Of a stretch of 64,000 nucleotides of DNA, positions 46,927 to 59,581 are shown piece after piece. Every line of letters begins with the position of its first letter. Within the stretch, counting starts at the first letter, position 1. The notes under the pieces are model-generated. The model was not told the DNA's origin. It did not search any database and saw only the letters and a program-made list of their open reading frames with translations. Source of the DNA: Incurvaria masculella (lineage: Eukaryota; Arthropoda; Insecta; Lepidoptera; Incurvariidae); assembly GCA_946894095.1 (NCBI GenBank), contig OX335652.1:14593001-14657000 (forward strand). The letters run 5' to 3'. The translations under genes were made by a program, and so were the position numbers.

Positions 46927-49335
46927 TCTCAATGTAGCCGTGCTCCAGTTCTTAGTGTAGTGATTAATCCAGTTCAATGTAGCTGCGTGCTCAATTAATA
47001 TCCATCTCAATGTAATCGCACTCAAGTCAATCTATCTCAATGTAGCCGTGCCTTAAAGAAAATCAGTTAAATGTAGCTGAGTGCTCAAATAACATCTATC
47101 TCAATGTAATTGCTCAAATAACATACATCTCAATGTAATCGTACTCAAATAAAATCCATCTCAATGTAGCCGTGCTTAAAGTTAATCCAGTTCAATGTAG
47201 CTACGTGCTCAATTAATATCCATCTCAATGTAATCATACTCAAATAAAATCCATCTCCATGTAGCCGTGCCTTAAAGAAAATCAGTTCAATGTAGCTGTG
47301 TGCTCGAACAACATCCATCTCAATGTAATCGTACTCCAATAAAATCCATCTCAATGTAATCGTACTGAAATAAAATCCATCTCAATGTAGCCGTGCTTAA
47401 AATCAATCCAGTTCAATGTAGCTGCATGCTCAATTAATATCCATCTCAATGTAATCGTACTCAAATAAAATCCATCTCCATGTAGCCGTGCCTTAAAGAA
47501 AATCAGTTCAATGTAGCTGTGTGCTCGAATAACATCCATCTCAATGTAATCGTACTTCAATAAAATCCATCTCAATGTGGCCGTGCTTAAAATAAATCCA
47601 GTTCAATGTAGCTGCGTGCTCAATTAATATCCATCTCAATGTAATCGTACTCAAGTAAATCTATCTCAATATAGCCATGCCTTAAAGAAAATCAGTTCAA
47701 TGTAGCTGAGTGCTCAAATAACATCTATCTCAATGTAATTGCTCAGATAACATACATCTCAATGTAATCGTACTCAAATAAAATCCATCTCAATGTAGCC
47801 GTGCTTAAAATCAATCCAGTTCAATGTAGCTGCATGCTCAATTAATATCCATCTCAATGTAATCGTAATCAAATAAAATCAATCTTAATGTAGCCGTGCT
47901 TAAAATAAATCCAGTTCAATGTAGCTGTGGGCTCAATTAACATCCATCTAAATGTAATCGTACCAAAATAATATCCATCTCAATGTAGCCGTGCCTTAAA
48001 AAAAATCAGTTCAATGTAGCTGTATGCTCAAATAAGATCCATCTCACTGTAGCCGTGCCTTAAAGAAAATCAGTTCAATGTAGCTGAATGCTCAAATAAC
48101 ATCTATCCCAATGTTTTGTTCAAATAACATACATCTCAATGTAATCGTACTGAAATAAAATCCATCTCAATGTAGCCGTGCTTAAAATCAATCCAGTTCA
48201 ATGTAGCTGCGTGCTCAATTAATATCCATCTCAATGTAATCGTACTCAAATAAAATCCATCTCCATGTAGCCGTGCCTTAAAGAAAATCAGTTCAATGTA
48301 GCTGTGAGCTCAAATAACATCCATCTCAATGCAGTTGTACTCAAAAAATATCCATCTCAATGTAGCCGTGCCTTCAAGAAAATCAGTTCAATGTAGCTGT
48401 GTGCTCAAATAACCTTCATCTCAATGCAATCGTACTCAAATAAAATCCATCTCAATGTAGCCGTGCTTAAAATTAATCCAGTTCAATGTAGCTGCGTGCT
48501 CAATTAATATCCATCTCAATGTAATCATACTCAAATAAAATCCATCTCCATGTAGCCGTGCCTTAAAGAAAATCAGTTCAATGTAGCTGTGTGCTCGAAT
48601 AACATCCATCTTAATGTAATCGTTCCCAATGTAGCCGTGCCTTAAAGAAAATCAGTTCAATGTAGCTGTGAGCTCAAATAACATCCATCTCAATGTAGTT
48701 GTACTCAAAAAATATCCATCTCAATGTAGCCGTGCCTTCAAGAAAATCAGTTCAATGTAGCTGTGTGCTCAAATAACATTCATCTCAATGCAATCGTACT
48801 CAAATAAAAATCCATCTCAATGTAGCCGTGCTTAAAATTAATCCAGTTCAATGTAGCTGCGTGCTCAATTAATATCCATCTCAATGTAATCATACTCAAA
48901 TAAAATCTATCTCCATGTAGCCGTGCCTTAAAGAAAATCAGTTCAATGTAGCTGTGTGCTCGAATAACATCCATCTCAATGTAATCGTACTGAAATAAAA
49001 TCCATCTCAATGTAGCCGTGCTTAAAATCAATCCAGTTCAATGTAGCTGCATGCTCAATTAATATCCATCTCAATGTAATCGTACTCAAATAAAATCCAT
49101 CTCCATGTAGCCGTGCCTTAAAGAAAATCAGTTCAATGTAGCTGCGTGCTCAATGTAGCCGTGCCTTAAAAAAAATCAGTTCAATGTAGCTGTATGCTCA
49201 AATAAGATCCATCTCACTGTAGCCGTGCCTTAAAGAAAATCAGTTCAATGTAGCTGAATGCTCAAATAACATCTATCCCAATGTAATTGCTCAAATAACA
49301 TACATCTCAATGTAATCGTACTGAAATAAAATCCA
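46927..49335. repeat. Higher-order unit of 2,409 bp, second copy
   Basis: Tandem copy of 44,518-46,926, differing by very few bases, so the duplication is recent relative to the divergence among single monomers. Confidence 0.85.
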
Positions 49336-50630
49336 TCTCAATGTAGCCGTGCTTAAAATCAATCCAGTTCAATGTAGCTGCGTGCTCAATTAATATCCAT
49401 CTCAATGTAATCGTACTCAAATAAAATCCATCTCCATGTAGCCGTGCCTTAAAGAAAATCAGTTCAATGTAGCTGTGAGCTCAAATAACATCCATCTCAA
49501 TGTAGTTGTACTCAAAAAATATCCATCTCAATGTAGCCGTGCCTTCAAGAAAATCAGTTCAATGTAGCTGTGTGCTCAAATAACCTTCATCTCAATGCAA
49601 TCGTACTCAAATAAAATCCATCTCAATGTAGCCGTGCTTAAAATTAATCCAGTTCAATGTAGCTGCGTGCTCAATTAATATCCATCTCAATGTAATCATA
49701 CTCAAATAAAATCCATCTCCATGTAGCCGTGCCTTAAAGAAAATCAGTTCAATGTAGCTGTGTGCTCGAATAACATCCATCTTAATGTAATCGTTCTCAA
49801 TGTAGCCGTGCCTTAAAGAAAATCAGTTCAATGTAGCTGTGAGCTCAAATAACATCCATCTCAATGTAGTTGTACTCAAAAAATATCCATCTCAATGTAG
49901 CCGTGCCTTCAAGAAAATCAGTTCAATGTAGCTGTGTGCTCAAATAACATTCATCTCAATGCAATCGTACTCAAATAAAAATCCATCTCAATGTAGCCGT
50001 GCTTAAAATTAATCCAGTTCAATGTAGCTGCGTGCTCAATTAATATCCATCTCAATGTAATCATACTCAAATAAAATCCATCTCCATGTAGCCGTGCCTT
50101 AAAGAAAATCAGTTCAATGTAGCTGTGTGCTCGAATAACATCCATCTCAATGTAATCGTACTGAAATAAAATCCATCTCAATGTAGCCGTGCTTAAAATC
50201 AATCCAGTTCAATGTAGCTGCATGCTCAATTAATATCCATCTCAATGTAATCGTACTCAAATAAAATCCATCTCCATGTAGCCGTGCCTTAAAGAAAATC
50301 AGTTCAATGAAGCTGAGTGCTCAAATAACATCTATCTCAATGTAATTGCTCAAATAACATACATCTCAATGTAATCGTACTCAAATAAAATCCATCTCAA
50401 CGTAGCCGTGCTTAAAAGAAAACCAGTTCAATGTAGCTGTGAGTTCAAATAACATCCATCTCAATGTTATCGTACTCAAATAAAATCTAACTCAATGTAG
50501 CCATGCCTTAAAGAAAATCAGTTCAATGTAGCTGTGTGCTCAAATAACATCCATCTCAATGTAATCGTACTCAAATAAAATCTATCTCAATGTAGCCGTG
50601 CTTAAAAGAAAATCAGTTCAATGTAGCTGT

Positions 50631-51075
50631 TCATTAATGACATCCTGTTCAATGTAGCTGTGAACAAATAACATCCATGTCAATGAAGCTGTGTGCTCAA
50701 ATAACATCCATCTCAATGCAGCTATGCTCAAAATACATCCATCTCTACGTAGCCGTGTTTAGAAGAAAACTAGTTAAATGTAGCTGTGCATTAATAATAT
50801 CCAGTTCAACATACCCATGATAAAAAAACACCCATTTTAATTTTGCCGTGATCAAATAAAATCCAGTTCAATGTAGCCATTCTCAAATAACATACACTGA
50901 AAATAGATGGACTCAAATAGTACAGTTAAAATAGATGGAACTCCATTAACAGCTCGTAAAATAGGGAGTTCAATCTAATCCATCCCCAAACATATAATAC
51001 AATTTAATGTAGCAATGATCAAAGAACATCCAGTTCAATATAGTGCTCTATTAGGATACAATGTTTGTTGGCAGA
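50631..51075. repeat. Decayed right edge of satellite array 2
   Basis: Matches 7,481-7,920 nearly base for base, with a few extra bases near 50,993. Confidence 0.8.
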
Positions 51076-51867
51076 GTAGTCAGGTTTACAAACCAAGCGG
51101 TTAAGTGCTGAGGAAGATGTAGCCTGTGCTCGAATAACATCTTTGGAATATATTGTAGCTGGAAACCGATTCCACTATAATATTCCATTGTTCAAATATG
51201 AAAGTTCAATCTCGATAGCTCAGCAATAGTCCGCAAAACAGTGAAGAAAACCCATAATTGTATAGTATGTATAAATAAATGTACCACGGCTACATGTTCC
51301 TTGCTAAGTATAAGCGTGGATAGAAACACGTACATGTGGCACAATGTATTTCTGTTCGATTAATTAAAAAAAATGAGTCGACCTGTAATCGTGTAGAGCC
51401 AGCCTGTGATGTATTCCAGTAGAATATCCAGATAAGTTTTGAAACAGTTCTTCTTTTCTGTGATTTTGTAACTAGCTAAATTTTAAAAGAATAAAAAAAC
51501 AGGTTCGTCACCCAGCATGATAATTCCGAAATTGCCGGAACCATCTTGTCCCCTCCACCTGTGAATTGCAACACATTAGTATTGTTAATATACATACAGC
51601 ACAGTAAGGCTGGAGTGCACCATCGCTGGTAAATGTTAATGACTTTATTAAGATATGTCTGTCCTTAGTTAATGACATATGAAGAAAGAAGACGGATACA
51701 TCTTTAGTAATAACATTAACGGTAGCCAGAGATGCTGCACTGAAGCCTGAGTATAAATAATGCAAAAATGCAAGCGCAATATAAAAATGTCCTGGCATGC
51801 CACCTAATTTTAATGTGGTGTAGAGGACTATGTCATTAATGCAGGTATGGTATGAGCCATAAATATC
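51076..51867. other. Stretch without recognised gene (copy B)
   Basis: Counterpart of 7,901-8,711. The minus-strand frame at 51,508-51,798 has four amino-acid changes against copy A. No gene called. Confidence 0.5.
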
Positions 51868-52547
51868 TATTCAGGCAGAATTCGTGGGAATAACTCGAGC
51901 TACAGAGGAAATCAAAAAACAGATATGAATGATCTCAGACAGCACATCTGTATTAAATAACAAATTTAACTCGGGCCTAATTCTATAATGTTATTGCGCC
52001 CTAGAATAAGTAGCGAGAAACAATCAGGTAACTCTGCAGTAAATAAGAGGACACAGTGGCTCCTTAGGCAATAACGCTGCAGACGAAATGGCCTAAAAAG
52101 GACCCAGTACTGTATAACGGATCCAGAACCGATAGAGACTATACCCCTCATTCAATTCAAAAACTGGTTACAGGATAGAACTAAGATGCTTCATACTACC
52201 GGATGGAAATGCTTGGTAGGCTGCAGGCAGGCCAGAGGTCGTCCCATCCCTCAATAAGCACTTCACGCACAAGCTATTGCATCTGAAAAGGAATGATCAA
52301 CGCACAATGGTGGGAACGATAACAAAACATTATTCGCTCAACAAACACCTCGACAGTTTGGGGGTTACTGACAGCCCTCTATGTGGTGGCTGCATAGACA
52401 CAACGGAAAGAACCTCCCATGTACTGTTGGAGTGTGGATCCCTTACAGAGGCCTATGAGAATTTAAAGGGTATGCTGCACTTCTGGGATCAGCTGGGATA
52501 GCTCACAGAGTCTCTTTTGTTACGCACAATGGCCTCCCTGTGTTACG
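51868..52547 (+). pseudogene. Non-LTR retrotransposon fragment 1, copy B
   Basis: Counterpart of 8,712-9,392. One G fewer in a G run near 52,362 opens a 74-codon frame (52,277-52,501) that includes the Cys/His motif (CGGCIDTTERTSHVLLEC). The RNase H part remains interrupted by stops. Confidence 0.75.
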
Positions 52548-52781
52548 TGCATTTCCCGACGTCTCCAAGTGCAACCAGCATTCGACGAGAGTATGATATT
52601 GGCGGTGGCATTGGCATCTGTCACCGAACGCGTCCACAGGTTGCGGAAAGTGTACGGGCCCTCAGATATGAGGTCTAACTGTCCGCGACTGTGTGCGGAC
52701 AATTTGGCGGTCATTCTCGAAGGGTGCTGGGGCTCTCATGGCTGGGTCTCTATAAAATTGCACTAAACTATAGATCAAAAC
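52548..52781. other. Spacer between LINE fragments 1 and 2 (copy B)
   Basis: Counterpart of 9,393-9,626; no feature recognised. Confidence 0.35.
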
Positions 52782-53662
52782 AAATTCGGGAACTGGAGCG
52801 GGTGTCTTCTCCCGAGATGCGAACATTAACATCTCAACAACCCTAGGCGCCTTTAACACCATATTTTAGGCAGAATGTGTGGGAATAACTCGAGCCGCAG
52901 AGGCAATCAAAACCAGAAAGATGCATGACTATCAGATTAGAATTATCTCAGATAGCGCATCTGTACTAAACGCACTGAAAAACAACAAAGTTATCTCGGG
53001 CTCAATTCTAGAATGTCATTGCGCCCTAGACGAAGTAGCGAAAAACAATCATGTAACTCTGCAGTGGATAAGAGAACACAGTGGCTCTGTGGGGAATGAC
53101 GCTGCAGATGAAGTGGCCAAAAGAGGATCCAGTACAGTACTAACGGGCCCAGAACCGATAGTGCGTGCCTATACAACTTAGTCAATTTAAAAACTGGCTA
53201 GAGGATAGAAAGATGCTTCACAATACAGGATGGAAACACCTGGTAGATTGCAGGAAGGCTAGAGGTCATCTCATCCCTCAATAAGCGACTCACGCACAAG
53301 CTTTTGCATCTGAATAGAAACGATCCACGCACAATGGCGGAAACAATGACAGGACATGGTTTACTCAACAAACACCTCCTTAACCTGGGGGTAACGGACA
53401 GCCCTCTATGTCGTGGCTGCATGGAGACAACGGAAACAACCGCCCATGTACTGTTGGAGTGCAAGAGTGTGACCGACCAACGGGCGCAGACTCTGGGAGC
53501 ACTGGGATCCCTTACAGAGGCGTGTGGGAATGTAAAGGGTATGCTGGGCTTCCGGGACGAGCTTGGATGGCTCACATAGTCACTTTTGTTACGCAGAATG
53601 GCCTCTCTGTGAAGAAGACTTAGCGCGGAAAATATTTTGCCCAACTAACTTACTAACTAACA
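52782..53662 (+). pseudogene. Non-LTR retrotransposon fragment 2, copy B (RNase H uninterrupted)
   Basis: This copy lacks the 148-bp insertion, so the RNase H part reads through as one 100-codon frame (52,879-53,181). It contains ISDSASVLNAL with the second catalytic Asp and IREHSGSVGNDAADEVAKRG with the terminal His and Asp. Two bases are missing near 53,263 relative to A, which shifts the frame before the C-terminal zinc-type motif; that resumes at 53,304-53,579 (CRGCMETTETTAHVLLEC). The 3' tail with ACTAACTT repeats is at 53,641-53,661. Still a dead fragment, because the reverse transcriptase is absent and the RNase H start is lost. Confidence 0.8.
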
Positions 53663-54898
53663 AGGATGGGACCTCAAGCGCCTGAACGAATGTGGCTATA
53701 CAACTGTGGTGCAGGCCGATGACATCACGATTTTGATCAGCGGCAAATCAGAAAAAACTACTTTGTAATATTATGAGATCAGCCCTAAGAATCGTGGAAG
53801 ACCGGTGTGGATAGAACAGACTCTTAGTAAATCCAAACAAGACAGAACTAGTTCTGAACAAGAGAAAGTTAGCAGACATGGACCTGCCGAGGTACTTTGG
53901 TACAAAATTAGAAATCTCAACTGAAGTCAAATACCTGGGAGTAATCCTTGGGGGTAAGCTGAACTAGAACAAACACTTTGACGTGTTTATTTTGTATATA
54001 GAAGGTGTGGATATCTTTCTGGCAATACAAGAGAATGCTAGGGAAGAGCTGGGGCCTAAAACCCCCTATAACACGTTTGCTGCATACTGCTGTAATCCGC
54101 GCAATTATAGCATATGGAGCAATAGCATTGTGGCCAATAACAGATCTGATCACCGTGAAGGCTAAATTACAAAGTTTCCAACGCCTCGCATGTGTAGCCA
54201 CGACAGGCTACATGCGTACAACCCCCACGCAGGCACTGGGAGTCATGTTCAACCTGCAACCCTTACACCTACACGTACAGCAGGAAGCAGCCATGTCAGC
54301 TTTCAGGCTAAGAGCTGCAGGATTGTGGAAACAAAGCTATCGAACTCCACATACACGGATCATGGAAGAGGCCTTGAAGGACCAAACCATGCTCGCAGCA
54401 ATAAGTGACAGAATTCCTATAAACCACATCTTTGTGAAACACTATGACATCCAACTAATTGAAGGAGACACTGACCAATCTGGGGTGAAGGAAATTAGAA
54501 TCTATACAGATGGATCAATGACAGAGAAAGGAACTGGGGCAGGTGCCTTCTTCCGGGATGTGAACATCAACATCTCAACAACCCTAGGCGCTCTCAACTC
54601 CATATTCCAGGCAGAATGCATGGGCATTATCAAGGTGGCAGAACCAAAAAAACCAGAAATATGTGTGACTACCAGATTAAAAACAGAGTGTGCGTTCTAT
54701 ATGCACTAAAAAACAGAAAAGTAAACTAGGGGCTGTACTGAACGTGTAGGAGTAATAATATAATCATCAGGAAAGAACAAAGATGCAATACAATACCGCA
54801 TGAAAAGTTCTGGTAGACTGCAGGCAGGCCAGAGAGGTCATCCCCTCCCTCAGTAAGCGCGTCACGCATAAACTATTACATATGAAAAGGATTGATAG
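53663..54898 (+). pseudogene. Non-LTR retrotransposon fragment 3, copy B
   Basis: Counterpart of 10,669-12,069. It begins in the RT palm with the ADD box at 53,715-53,723. The 234-codon frame 54,005-54,709 holds the thumb (GYMRTTPTQALG, LHLHVQQEA) and the first RNase H motif as YTDGS, the ancestral form; copy A has TDRS. After 54,767, 165 bp present in A (11,774-11,938) are missing, removing most of the later RNase H segment. The remainder runs to 54,898 and meets the Jockey-type piece. Confidence 0.85.
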
Positions 54899-55122
54899 AA
54901 TGTTTTCCTAAGCCAAGTTAAAAATAAGGCAACACAGCAAAGCATAGAAGCTCTTACCGCTACAGCAAAAGACCATTACTTCGCTTTGGAAAGCAACCAA
55001 GCACCTCAAACATCCACAAGTTGCAACTGCCCTCCTACAGCAAGCAGGCGGCCAATGGGCGAGAAGTGACAAAGAAAAAGAAAAAGTCGATGCATTCTCT
55101 TCCGGGGCATATACAAACTAAA
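54899..55122 (+). pseudogene. Jockey-type LINE fragment, copy B
   Basis: Counterpart of 12,070-12,293 with the same WKATK and WARSDKEK motifs and the same frameshift, so it was dead before the duplication. Confidence 0.65.
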
Positions 55123-55733
55123 CCAAAGTGATGACTCGAACTTTGTTGTGATGATCAAAAGTGATGATTAAAGTGATTTTGAGATGTTGCGAGACATATA
55201 ATTTGGCAGACAGGTGAAATCGTAGAACGTCAATGGAGACAGTTAATGTAACTAAAGGGCGAGCGAAAGGGGTGACGTGGTTTATTTTATATTCTGTGTC
55301 CTCTTGTTGCAGTGTCAAAGTCAAATTTGGCATGCGATCTATGGCTGCCGCTGACGGCGCTCACGGCCTAGCCATGAGCACCGTAAGCACTTGAACGATG
55401 ATGTCATCGTCATGTCATACCTATTACATAATATTATAAAATTTAATATATTTTAAATGTTATACAATATTGCGTTTCAGAGCATTGTCAGCGCAATTCA
55501 GTCCAACTGTATCCACATTCAGCGTTTGAGCGCAATTCGGAGCAAAACCTAGATGAAGGTATTCTAATAACCGTAGCCACAACAAAGAAACTGTTGAGTC
55601 ATCCATCAAATAGATCCGCATAAAGCCCCAGGTTTTGACCTTATAACTGCAAAGGTGCTGAAAGAATTGCCAAAAAAAGAAATTGTATTTTTCAATAGCA
55701 TTACAAGAGTCTCTCATTTTCCGAGTACTACCC
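55123..55733. other. Stretch without recognised gene (copy B)
   Basis: Counterpart of 12,294-12,900, with four extra bases near 55,384. Nothing recognised. Confidence 0.5.
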
Positions 55734-55853
55734 TAGCCCCTACTAGGCTCGGGTTGGTACCATCGCTTTGGATGTAAAGATGGTCGAAACTTCAATGACA
55801 AATTGTCCGTGTTTTCCATCAAGTTCAATGTAGCCTACTAATAAAGAAAAAGA
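55734..55853 (+). mobile_element. SINE core and tail fragment (copy B)
   Basis: Counterpart of 12,901-13,020: CCCCTACTAGG, GGTACCATCGC and TTCAATGTAGCC in order. Confidence 0.7.
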
Positions 55854-57229
55854 ATGGCGTCAAGAAGGCAGTGCAGGGCTAATATGATGGTGGGTGGTAG
55901 TAGGCATCCATGTCCAGTAAAAGTGTGTGTTTTCCTCTCGATTTTCAGTAAGCTGAATGAAAACTGTCCCCGAACTCCAGCTGGAAGTCCTAAGTTATAA
56001 TGCAATCAAACATACAAGCAGAAGTTCCACAAAACTTGACTTTGTTTAAAAATTATAAAAATCTGATTTCCCAACATATGCAGACATCCTCAATTAGACA
56101 ATAATGTCCGTGTTTGCGTTGTCGTATATCTATGAGCAGAATTGTGTACTATAAAACGTTGTAAAGATAAATCTGAAATTATGCAATTAACACTATATTA
56201 ATGACTGATACTGCTGCCAGCTGGAGATGAATACCTCTATTACAAATTGTCTAAATATCCAATATTCACTAAGCATATCGAATGGTCAAAGAGTGTGTGA
56301 GTTGGTTGAGTGGTAAATGTACAGGAGTTCAGAAATTCAGTTCAGGTTCACATACCAGCACCCAACCCAGCGTCTCCCAATACAGCCATCCTGATGTCAG
56401 TATTCCATATGAATATGTTAAACATCCATTTAACCCTGTTAATGCGGATACATAAAATATCCTTCTTTCATCCGGTTTCACAAAGACACAAAGGCTGTTT
56501 TTTTAACTGCCAGTGTTCTTTGCCCCTGGGCCAATGCTATTTAAACTCCTTACTCCTTGTAACAGATGCTGATCCACTGTGATTGTGGAGCGTCTACCAA
56601 CAAGATTTTTTTTCTTTATAGTACGGTGGTTTTGCCTTGCTCATTTTATCATCAGCCATAACCCGGCCCAACATCTCTGTACAATTTGGTACTAACCTGT
56701 AAAAACGTGGAGCAAGAACCCATACGCAGCAGCAGTCAAACGGTTTACCGTCATCATCGATCATCATGCATCCTGAGCGGGTAACTGCACCGGCAGCGCC
56801 TCCGAACCGCGCTGGTTACCTCTCAGCGATGGCAGTTCTACAACCAGGAGGCCATGAAACAGATTCCATAAGAAACCTATTTTACTTTCACTCCACGAAC
56901 AACATAAATAATTATTGTAAATACATAAAGGCAAAAAAACCTATAATTCTATATTTTTCTACTTGTCTTCTTCCCATACAGTCTTGGCTAGGCTACCCCA
57001 AGGATAACTCATTTAAATTTTTGGAGTGGAGGGTGTGGGTCATGTTGCACTGAAACTATTGGTTAGAGTCCAACTTAAAGTTGTCACACCAAAACAATAC
57101 AATAAAGGAGAAATCCTTGCATACCACCTAAGTTTCTTTCAAATATGGTGTTATGGATTAATCCTAGTTCTAGTAAATATGACAGTAGGCAGTACAAAAG
57201 GCATTAAGAGGACAATGAGGTGATTGAGT
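55854..57229. other. Stretch without recognised gene (copy B)
   Basis: Counterpart of 13,021-14,380; small indels only. No domain in the frames at 56,310-56,582 or 56,766-57,053. Confidence 0.4.
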
Positions 57230-57547
57230 TCCATACAATGGCTTGTACCTCTTTTGTCAGTTAAATTAAGATTTTTTTTTTCGTAATATTGCACATTCAA
57301 TAAATCAATTGAGAGTTACGTCTGTAGGTTTTGTTTCTTTTGATAACTTATCTTAAATCCATTACATAAGCTTCTAAAGATTTGTATAAAAATGTTTAAG
57401 AGCCTATACATATATATATAAGAGTTTAGTTATCAAAAAAATCAAAATGTAGAGACGTAGCTCTCAGTTGGTTTTTTTTTAATGTGCAAAATTTCAGAAA
57501 AATATTTATTAATTTGACTAAGGAATTATGACGAGCCATTGTATGGA
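57230..57547. mobile_element. MITE with ~125-bp inverted repeats (copy B)
   Basis: Counterpart of 14,381-14,697, one base longer. Confidence 0.75.
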
Positions 57548-58338
57548 CCTCTATCATCTCATTATACTCTTAACCATCAATTTAATTTTGAAATTTTATT
57601 GAATTTTCAATTTGAGTATATTGGGCACGCTTCTTGTGTCACAATATGTTCCAAAACTCCATAAAATATGCATTACTTGCAATTTATACTTTATGTGCAT
57701 ATTTTCTGAAAATAGGGCTTAGAATATTTGATAAAACAGAATTTAGTAAGTATCAAAATGTACATTTACCTTGATAACATATCGGTAATCACAAAAGTTA
57801 GATTTCACCCTGCTGTTATTTTGAGTGAGCTGAATGGCTAAAAACAGAAACAGTTCTAATTAGTATATGTAGGGTCAGGTGAATTTCCTCAGGATGTTTT
57901 CCTTCACTGTTAACGACAAAATGATGATTAAATAATTTTTAGGTTAAAAAAAATATGTAAGCTTCGAAAATGCAATAAGGTTATTTACATACCACACATG
58001 CTAAACGGATTTATTTTTACCTTTACATTTATTAACAACTAAGGAAATGAAGGCTAAATTCTTTCCTAAAGGAACCCTGCAAGATTGCTCCACTTCAAGG
58101 TATGTATGGTGATTTAGACGTCACGACAATATCCAGCAATTTCCGGCAACCCATGTTATCGGCGACCATTGACCATTAGTGGAGCAATTTGTTGGTGATG
58201 GACGATGTCACTCTTGTTGCCGTAGTTGCTGGAAAAGCTTTGATAATAATGCATGTTAAATAAAAGAATGTGGGTGCTTCTGTATCATGAAAAATAAGTG
58301 TAAATATTACTGCCACTGTGTAGAAAAATAAGCTTACA
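57548..58338. other. AT-rich stretch without gene (copy B)
   Basis: Counterpart of 14,698-15,486. Confidence 0.4.
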
Positions 58339-58512
58339 TGGGTCGTTCTACGGTATTTGATTTCAGAGAGTATTCAATCATATCGTTTGTGTTTTAAATA
58401 TTAGAATGTCCAAAAAAATAATATAAGTAGATATCTATGTATTGTTTAACCTACACATACACTTGAAAAATAATAACATTTATTTCCGAAAAAAAAATAA
58501 AGTCACGATTAT

Positions 58513-58724
58513 GTCACTACTCTGGCTCGTCTTTTCATCAGATTGCTTGAGAAAAAGTTCAGTAAATTCAAAACGTTCAACTTGTTCCTGTCTAAGCCTA
58601 ATTATTTTTAACTGTTATTAATTCCCTTATTGATTTTGTAAACAATAATACACGAAAAATAACATTTTTGTCGATTTTTTTCGTTTTTATAAGCGTCCTT
58701 TGGTTACACGTCTCTTCCTCTGGC
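58513..58724 (+). repeat. Left subterminal motifs (copy B)
   Basis: Two motifs, GTCACTACTCTGGC at 58,513 and GTCTCTTCCTCTGGC at about 58,710; the remaining left motifs were deleted. Confidence 0.7.
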
Positions 58725-58792
58725 ATTTTTCCGAATTTAAAAACTCCCGCAAAAACGTTGAAAACGATAGCTTTTGACAGGTTATATGAAAC

Positions 58793-59581
58793 ATGGACCT
58801 AACGCTACAAAGTTTAAGCCAAGCAAACATTTTGTCCACAAGTAATCACCAGATGCTGCTCGTAAACCTATGTTGTGACCGATACAACGAGCAATGTTTG
58901 TCAAGAAATTGTACAGATTGTAATCGCCATACCCTGACATGCAAAGAGTTTGATAATTCAACCTTAATTAAACACAAAAAATGGATTGCTGCTGTCGAAG
59001 AAATTGAAGATCCTAAAACAAAAAAATACAGAAAAGTCAGAAAATATAAAAAGCAGACCCTGGCATCAGTGCCGAGGGATATAATATTACAGCTATATGA
59101 GGATATCAAAGTATTCTTGAATCATGAACGTAACATTGTCCATCAATATCAAAGCATCAAAGCATTGAAACAGAACTTACCCAAAAACGACTGCATCGTT
59201 CACATGGATTTCTCAGAGAATTATAACACCAAATACTCTGAGGAAGTACAAGCTTTCCACTTTGGCGGCTCTCGGACGCAACTAAGCCTGCACACGGTCG
59301 TGGTGTACACAAAAGAATCCACAGATTGCTTCTGCACCATATCAACGAATCTAAACCACAATGTTTCAGCGATAATGGCTCACCTACAACCTGTGCTGCA
59401 CTCGCTGCCGTTCACTATTGAAAATGTACATTTCTTAAGTGATGGTCCCGTCACGCAGTATCGTAATAAGGACATGTTCTTTTTCTGGCCTGTTTGTTGC
59501 AGAACATCTATCCAAATATATGTTACTACACTTGGAACTACCACGAGGCAGGTCATGGCAAGGGAGCCCCTGACGGTGTAG
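58793..59581 (+). pseudogene. Transposase, catalytic part with first Asp motif (copy B)
   Basis: A 262-codon frame starting MDLTLQS, preceded directly by the deletion junction, so the N-terminal basic region is missing. Unlike copy A it keeps the 80 codons at 59,030-59,269, including HMDFSENY (59,201-59,224), which I take as the first catalytic Asp of a DDE/D fold. The Cys-rich region (NLCCDR, CLSRNCTDC) and FLSDGPVTQYRNK follow. One C is missing in CCTGG near 59,486, which shifts the frame so that the last ~30 residues are spurious; the true sequence continues in the next frame. The DNA just before the ATG reads ATGAAAC as in copy A, so the earlier frameshift is shared and older than the duplication. 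Confidence 0.8.

Larger units (their letters stand above)
34970..50630. repeat. Satellite array 2 (complete, ~15.7 kb)
   Basis: The same ~31-bp monomer family as array 1, here with both edges in the window. The left edge starts abruptly near 34,970 (CCATCTCAATGTAGCC) without a decayed zone. The last ~300 bp (50,310-50,630) match the end of array 1. The interior carries large recent duplications: 39,660-41,280 reappears 4,402 bp further on, and a 2,409-bp unit is repeated in tandem from 44,518. It is about twice the visible length of array 1. Confidence 0.95.

Noticed and set aside
1926..50202. Many 60-96 codon minus-strand frames in the satellites with near-identical peptides
   Set aside because: They recur because the repeat units recur; frame and stops follow the ~95-bp three-unit period. 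No start context, domain or codon constraint beyond the repeat.
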